The notes under the pieces were generated by a model. The model saw only the letters and a list, made by a program, of their open reading frames with translations, ran no database searches and was not told the DNA's origin. A DNA stretch of 45,873 nt from the NCBI GenBank assembly GCA_946480605.1, contig CAMLKW010000009.1, positions 1-45,873 on the forward strand. The letters run 5' to 3'. Position numbers and translations under genes: made by a program. The number at the start of each line of letters is the position of its first letter. Position 1 is the stretch's first letter. Of the stretch, positions 43,854-45,873 are shown piece by piece. This DNA is from an uncultured Roseateles sp. Its GTDB lineage: Bacteria > Pseudomonadota > Gammaproteobacteria > Burkholderiales > Burkholderiaceae.

Positions 43854-44294
43854 ATGAAGCCCTTTGCCAGAACCCTGATTGTCTCCAGCCTGGTGGTTGC
43901 CACCGGCGCGGCCAGTGCCGGCCCGCGCTACTACGGGCAGGCGCCACGCCACCACCATCATCATCACCACCGCGGCGCCGGCCTGGGTGGCTTGGTGCTG
44001 GGTCTGGCGGTTGCAGTGCCGCTGATCGCGCTGGCCCATCAGGCCGAGCGTGCGCCCGAGGTCGTCTACGTGCCACCGCCGGCGCCGCTGCCGCCGGCCC
44101 CCGTGTATCAGCCCAGTCGGGCGGCTGCGCCGGTCATCTATCCGCGCCACGGGCAGGGCGTCGAGCAGTTGGAGGCCGACCACCGCGACTGCAACCGCTG
44201 GGCCACCACGCAACCCACGGCGATGGCCGATGCCGGCGTGTTCCAGCGCGCCGTGGAGGCCTGCATGGACGGCCGGGGCTACACGCTGCGTTGA
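43854..44294 (+). CDS. exported His-rich small protein of unknown function
   Basis: A 146-residue protein. A signal peptide (FARTLIVSSLVVATGAASAG) is followed by seven consecutive His (residues 33-39). A glycine-rich hydrophobic stretch (GAGLGGLVLGLAVAVPLIAL) comes next and may anchor the protein. After a Pro-rich linker (VPPPAPLPPAPVYQ), the C-terminal part has two Cys (CNRWATTQP and CMDGRGYTLR) as in small envelope proteins. The His run may bind metal. I do not recognise the family. The ATG at 43854 is used because it starts the signal peptide. Confidence 0.75.
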   Translation: MKPFARTLIVSSLVVATGAASAGPRYYGQAPRHHHHHHHRGAGLGGLVLGLAVAVPLIALAHQAERAPEVVYVPPPAPLPPAPVYQPSRAAAPVIYPRHGQGVEQLEADHRDCNRWATTQPTAMADAGVFQRAVEACMDGRGYTLR

Positions 44295-44329
44295 CGGCGC
44301 GCGTGGGCCGCGGCCCCTAAACTGCGGGC

Positions 44330-44572
44330 ATGCAGCTCAACATCGTCGTCTACTCCAAGTCCGCCTGCCCGCAGTGCGACACCGTCAAAAGCCTGCTGAA
44401 GGCCAGGAACCTGGGCTTCGAGGAGATCAAGATCGACGACGAGGCCCAGCGCCTGGCCTTCTACGAGAAGTGCGGGCCTGCGGTGCGGCAGATGCCCCAG
44501 GTGTTCATCAATGACCAGCGCGTGGGCGGCCTGGCGGGGCTTCAGGCGGCGCTCGCGCAGCTCAAGATCTGA
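44330..44572 (+). CDS. glutaredoxin-family protein
   Basis: An 80-residue monothiol/dithiol glutaredoxin-fold protein. The active site is CPQC (Cys13, Cys16) in VVYSKSACPQCDTVK, followed by the cis-Pro in QMPQVFIN and GGLAGLQAAL near the end. It probably reduces disulfides using glutathione or a NrdH-type partner. The ATG at 44330 is 35 bases after the His-rich gene. It is convergent with tRNA-Arg. Confidence 0.9.
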   Translation: MQLNIVVYSKSACPQCDTVKSLLKARNLGFEEIKIDDEAQRLAFYEKCGPAVRQMPQVFINDQRVGGLAGLQAALAQLKI

Positions 44573-44590
44573 GGCTGCGGAACCGGCAAC

Positions 44591-44622
44591 AAAAAAGCAC
44601 CTGGCCGTGAAGCCAAGTGCTT
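44591..44622 (-). terminator. Rho-independent terminator of tRNA-Arg
   Basis: On the minus strand, AAGCACTTGGC and GCCAGGTGCTT pair over 11 positions (one G-T wobble) around a 6-base loop, followed by a run of T (the A tract at 44591-44596). It lies eight bases after the encoded CCA of the tRNA. Confidence 0.88.
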
Positions 44623-44630
44623 GATGCGTC

Positions 44631-44706
44631 TGGCGCGCCCGGTTGGGATCGAACCAACAACCCCTGCCTTCGGAGGGCAGTACTCTATCCATTGAGCTAC
44701 GGGCGC
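44631..44706 (-). tRNA. tRNA-Arg (anticodon CCG)
   Basis: A 76-base cloverleaf with encoded CCA. The acceptor stem GCGCCCG (44706-44700) pairs with CGGGCGC (44641-44635). The D arm is GCTC...GAGT, the anticodon stem-loop is CTGCC-CTCCGAA-GGCAG with anticodon CCG reading the Arg codon CGG, and the T arm carries GGTTCGATCC. All stems are fully paired. It is divergent from the cytochrome c gene. Confidence 0.96.
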
Positions 44707-44764
44707 GAAGCCGCAGATTCTAACAGCGGGGTTCTACCGGCCGGAGCGGCAGGTGGCGCCTGCC

Positions 44765-44770
44765 TATAAT
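44765..44770 (+). promoter_or_regulatory. -10 promoter element of the cytochrome c gene
   Basis: A perfect TATAAT lies 85 bases before the cytochrome c start, in otherwise GC-rich DNA, preceded by TGCC that resembles an extended -10. No good -35 hexamer is found 16-18 bases upstream. Confidence 0.6.
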
Positions 44771-44854
44771 TCGATGGTTTTTCGTGGCGCGTCGAGAGGT
44801 GCGCATGCGGAACAAGAGCCCGAGAAGACCGACAAGGATAGCCAAGAGGAATCC

Positions 44855-45397
44855 ATGAGCGCCAGCCACGATCAACATCACGACGACGACGCCCACACCG
44901 GCCCGATCAAGACGCCCAAGCAGCTTGCGTGGGCCGTGTTCTTTTCCTTCGTGGTGCCCGTGATCATCATCATCCTGCTGGCCAACTATGTCAGCACGGC
45001 AACCAAACCGGCCGCCGGCACGGGCGCACTGGAAGGCGAGGCCGTGGCCGCGCGCATCGCGCCTGTGGCCCATGTCGAGGTCAAGGACGTCAACGACGTG
45101 GCCGCCATGAAGACCGGCGAGCAGGTGTTCCAGGCCCAGTGTGCGGCCTGCCATGCCACTGGTGCCGCTGGCGCGCCCAAGCTGGGCGACGCGGCGGCCT
45201 GGGGCCCGCGCCTGAAGGGCGGCGTCGAGGCGCTGCTGCAGTCAGCGCTGCAGGGCAAGGGCGCCATGGGTCCCCAGGGCGGCGGCGATTTCAGCGACTA
45301 CGAGATCCACCGTGCCGTGGTCTATCTGGCCAACCAGGGCGGCGCCAAGTTCGACGAGCCCAAGGCGCCGGCCGCGGCTGCGTCGGCTGCGAACTGA
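44855..45397 (+). CDS. membrane-anchored class I cytochrome c (cytochrome c5-like)
   Basis: A 180-residue protein. The cytoplasmic N terminus is His/Asp-rich (SASHDQHHDDDAH). One membrane helix spans residues 25-46 (WAVFFSFVVPVIIIILLANY), then a periplasmic linker leads to a haem domain with CAACH (96-100). Met138 in GKGAMGPQGG is the probable sixth ligand, and the domain ends with a YLANQGG helix. It likely carries electrons in respiration. The ATG at 44855 has AAGAGGA six bases upstream. A TATAAT and a terminator flank it, so it is a single-gene unit. Confidence 0.92.
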   Translation: MSASHDQHHDDDAHTGPIKTPKQLAWAVFFSFVVPVIIIILLANYVSTATKPAAGTGALEGEAVAARIAPVAHVEVKDVNDVAAMKTGEQVFQAQCAACHATGAAGAPKLGDAAAWGPRLKGGVEALLQSALQGKGAMGPQGGGDFSDYEIHRAVVYLANQGGAKFDEPKAPAAAASAAN

Positions 45398-45426
45398 CCC
45401 TCAAGGCGAGACCTCCTGCCTGGAAG

Positions 45427-45450
45427 AAGCCCGCTGCGAGCGGGCTTTTT
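45427..45450 (+). terminator. Rho-independent terminator of the cytochrome c gene
   Basis: AAGCCCGCT (45427-45435) and AGCGGGCTT (45439-45447) pair perfectly over nine positions with a 3-base loop, followed by T to 45450. It lies between convergent genes. Confidence 0.9.
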
Positions 45451-45463
45451 CATGCCCGCTCGC

Positions 45464-45873
45464 TCAGGGCAGGGGGCGCAGCCGGTAGCGGTGCAGCGCC
45501 GGCAGCTTGGCGGCGATGCAGTCCTGCGGCGTCCAGCGGCCCGATTCGACGGCCTCGGCCGCCAGCGCCATGTCCTGGGTGTGCACCAGCCCGAAGCCCA
45601 GGTCGGTCAGCAGGTAGAGGTGGCCGGTTTCGTCCAGCCAGGCGGACTCGACCTGCACGGCGCGGCCGGTGTGGCTGGTGACGCCGCCGCCGGGCTGCAG
45701 GCGCCAGATCCAGGGCGTCAGCTCCAGTTCGACGTAGACGCGCTGCGGGCCGTTCTGGAAGAACCAGGCGCCGCGTTCATCCACGTCGTAGTTGCGGCCG
45801 ATGAAGCCGAGCAGCTTGTCGTGCTCGATGCGGCTGCCCTTCACGCGCGGGAAGGGGCCGGCGCGCTGGATGC
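45464..45873 (-). CDS. uncharacterised protein, N terminus beyond the window
   Basis: The last 136 or so residues are visible; the frame is open to the window edge, so the start lies outside. It is a soluble, Trp/Tyr-rich protein with ERGAWFFQNGPQRVYVELEL, TPWIWRLQP and an acidic Leu-rich stretch (LYLLTDLGFGLVHTQDM). I recall this type as a conserved hypothetical of Burkholderiales but cannot give a family name with certainty. I see no membrane segment or catalytic motif. Confidence 0.75.
   Translation of the reverse strand, partial: IQRAGPFPRVKGSRIEHDKLLGFIGRNYDVDERGAWFFQNGPQRVYVELELTPWIWRLQPGGGVTSHTGRAVQVESAWLDETGHLYLLTDLGFGLVHTQDMALAAEAVESGRWTPQDCIAAKLPALHRYRLRPLP

Overview
The window is about 45.9 kb of very GC-rich DNA, densely packed with genes on both strands. 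Many neighbours are joined by 1-4 base stop/start overlaps (ATGA, TGATG, GTGA). The gene families suggest a betaproteobacterium of the order Burkholderiales, most likely near the Rubrivivax/Leptothrix/Roseateles group. Supporting signs are a PEP-CTERM exported protein, kdsD-kdsC-lptC, a glycine-rich RRM protein, an Anbu peptidase and a cytochrome c5-like gene. The taxonomic placement is inference. Most of the window is chromosomal housekeeping and metabolism. I see no integrase, transposase, CRISPR array or prophage.

Layout. 1-2.0 kb (minus): a marC-like membrane protein, a nitronate monooxygenase-like flavoprotein and the 5' part of a CreB-like response regulator. 2.0-3.5 kb (plus): a retron-type reverse transcriptase preceded by about 200 non-coding bases with nested inverted repeats, the best candidate for an undescribed system here. 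3.5-5.2 kb (minus): a membrane protein coupled to a signal-less BtuF-like protein. 5.4-5.9 kb: an RRM protein with a strong terminator. 5.9-8.2 kb (minus): an outer-membrane DUF5916-type protein. 8.4-11.4 kb (minus): kdsD-kdsC-lptC followed by a short-chain dehydrogenase rather than lptA/lptB. 11.5-16.2 kb (plus): a three-gene 2-oxoacid oxidoreductase whose third subunit is a glutamate-synthase-like flavin/Fe-S protein. 16.2-20.7 kb (plus): a lipoprotein, an LtaS-like sulfatase-fold membrane protein whose frame has no stop at its expected end, and a short UvrA paralogue. 20.7-21.0 kb: a possible ECF promoter and a 76-residue ORF. 21.0-25.0 kb (minus): a hydroxyacid dehydrogenase, a DUF4337 protein and two tandem membrane diguanylate cyclases. 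25.1-29.5 kb: an SDR, a TetR regulator divergent from a peroxiredoxin-like gene with paired operator-like repeats, then rlpA head to head with a fumarylacetoacetase-family gene and nadC.

29.5-30.6 kb (minus): a PEP-CTERM protein. 30.8-36.7 kb: a Tat-exported alpha/beta hydrolase divergent from a tightly overlapping plus-strand run of isochorismatase-family hydrolase, XapX protein, YtcJ-like amidohydrolase with a Cys/His-rich tail, DoxX protein and an MFS transporter with a fused monooxygenase-like tail. This looks like an uncharacterised detoxification or small-molecule unit. 36.7-41.1 kb: two divergent LuxR-type regulators and a large beta-propeller histidine kinase. 41.2-43.7 kb (minus): an Anbu proteasome-like peptidase and an IlvD/Edd sugar-acid dehydratase behind a LacI-type operator. 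43.9-45.9 kb: a His-rich exported protein, a glutaredoxin, tRNA-Arg(CCG) with its terminator, a membrane-anchored cytochrome c with promoter and terminator, and a partial uncharacterised gene.

No gene-free stretch exceeds 300 bases. All functional names are assigned by reading motifs; no database search was run.
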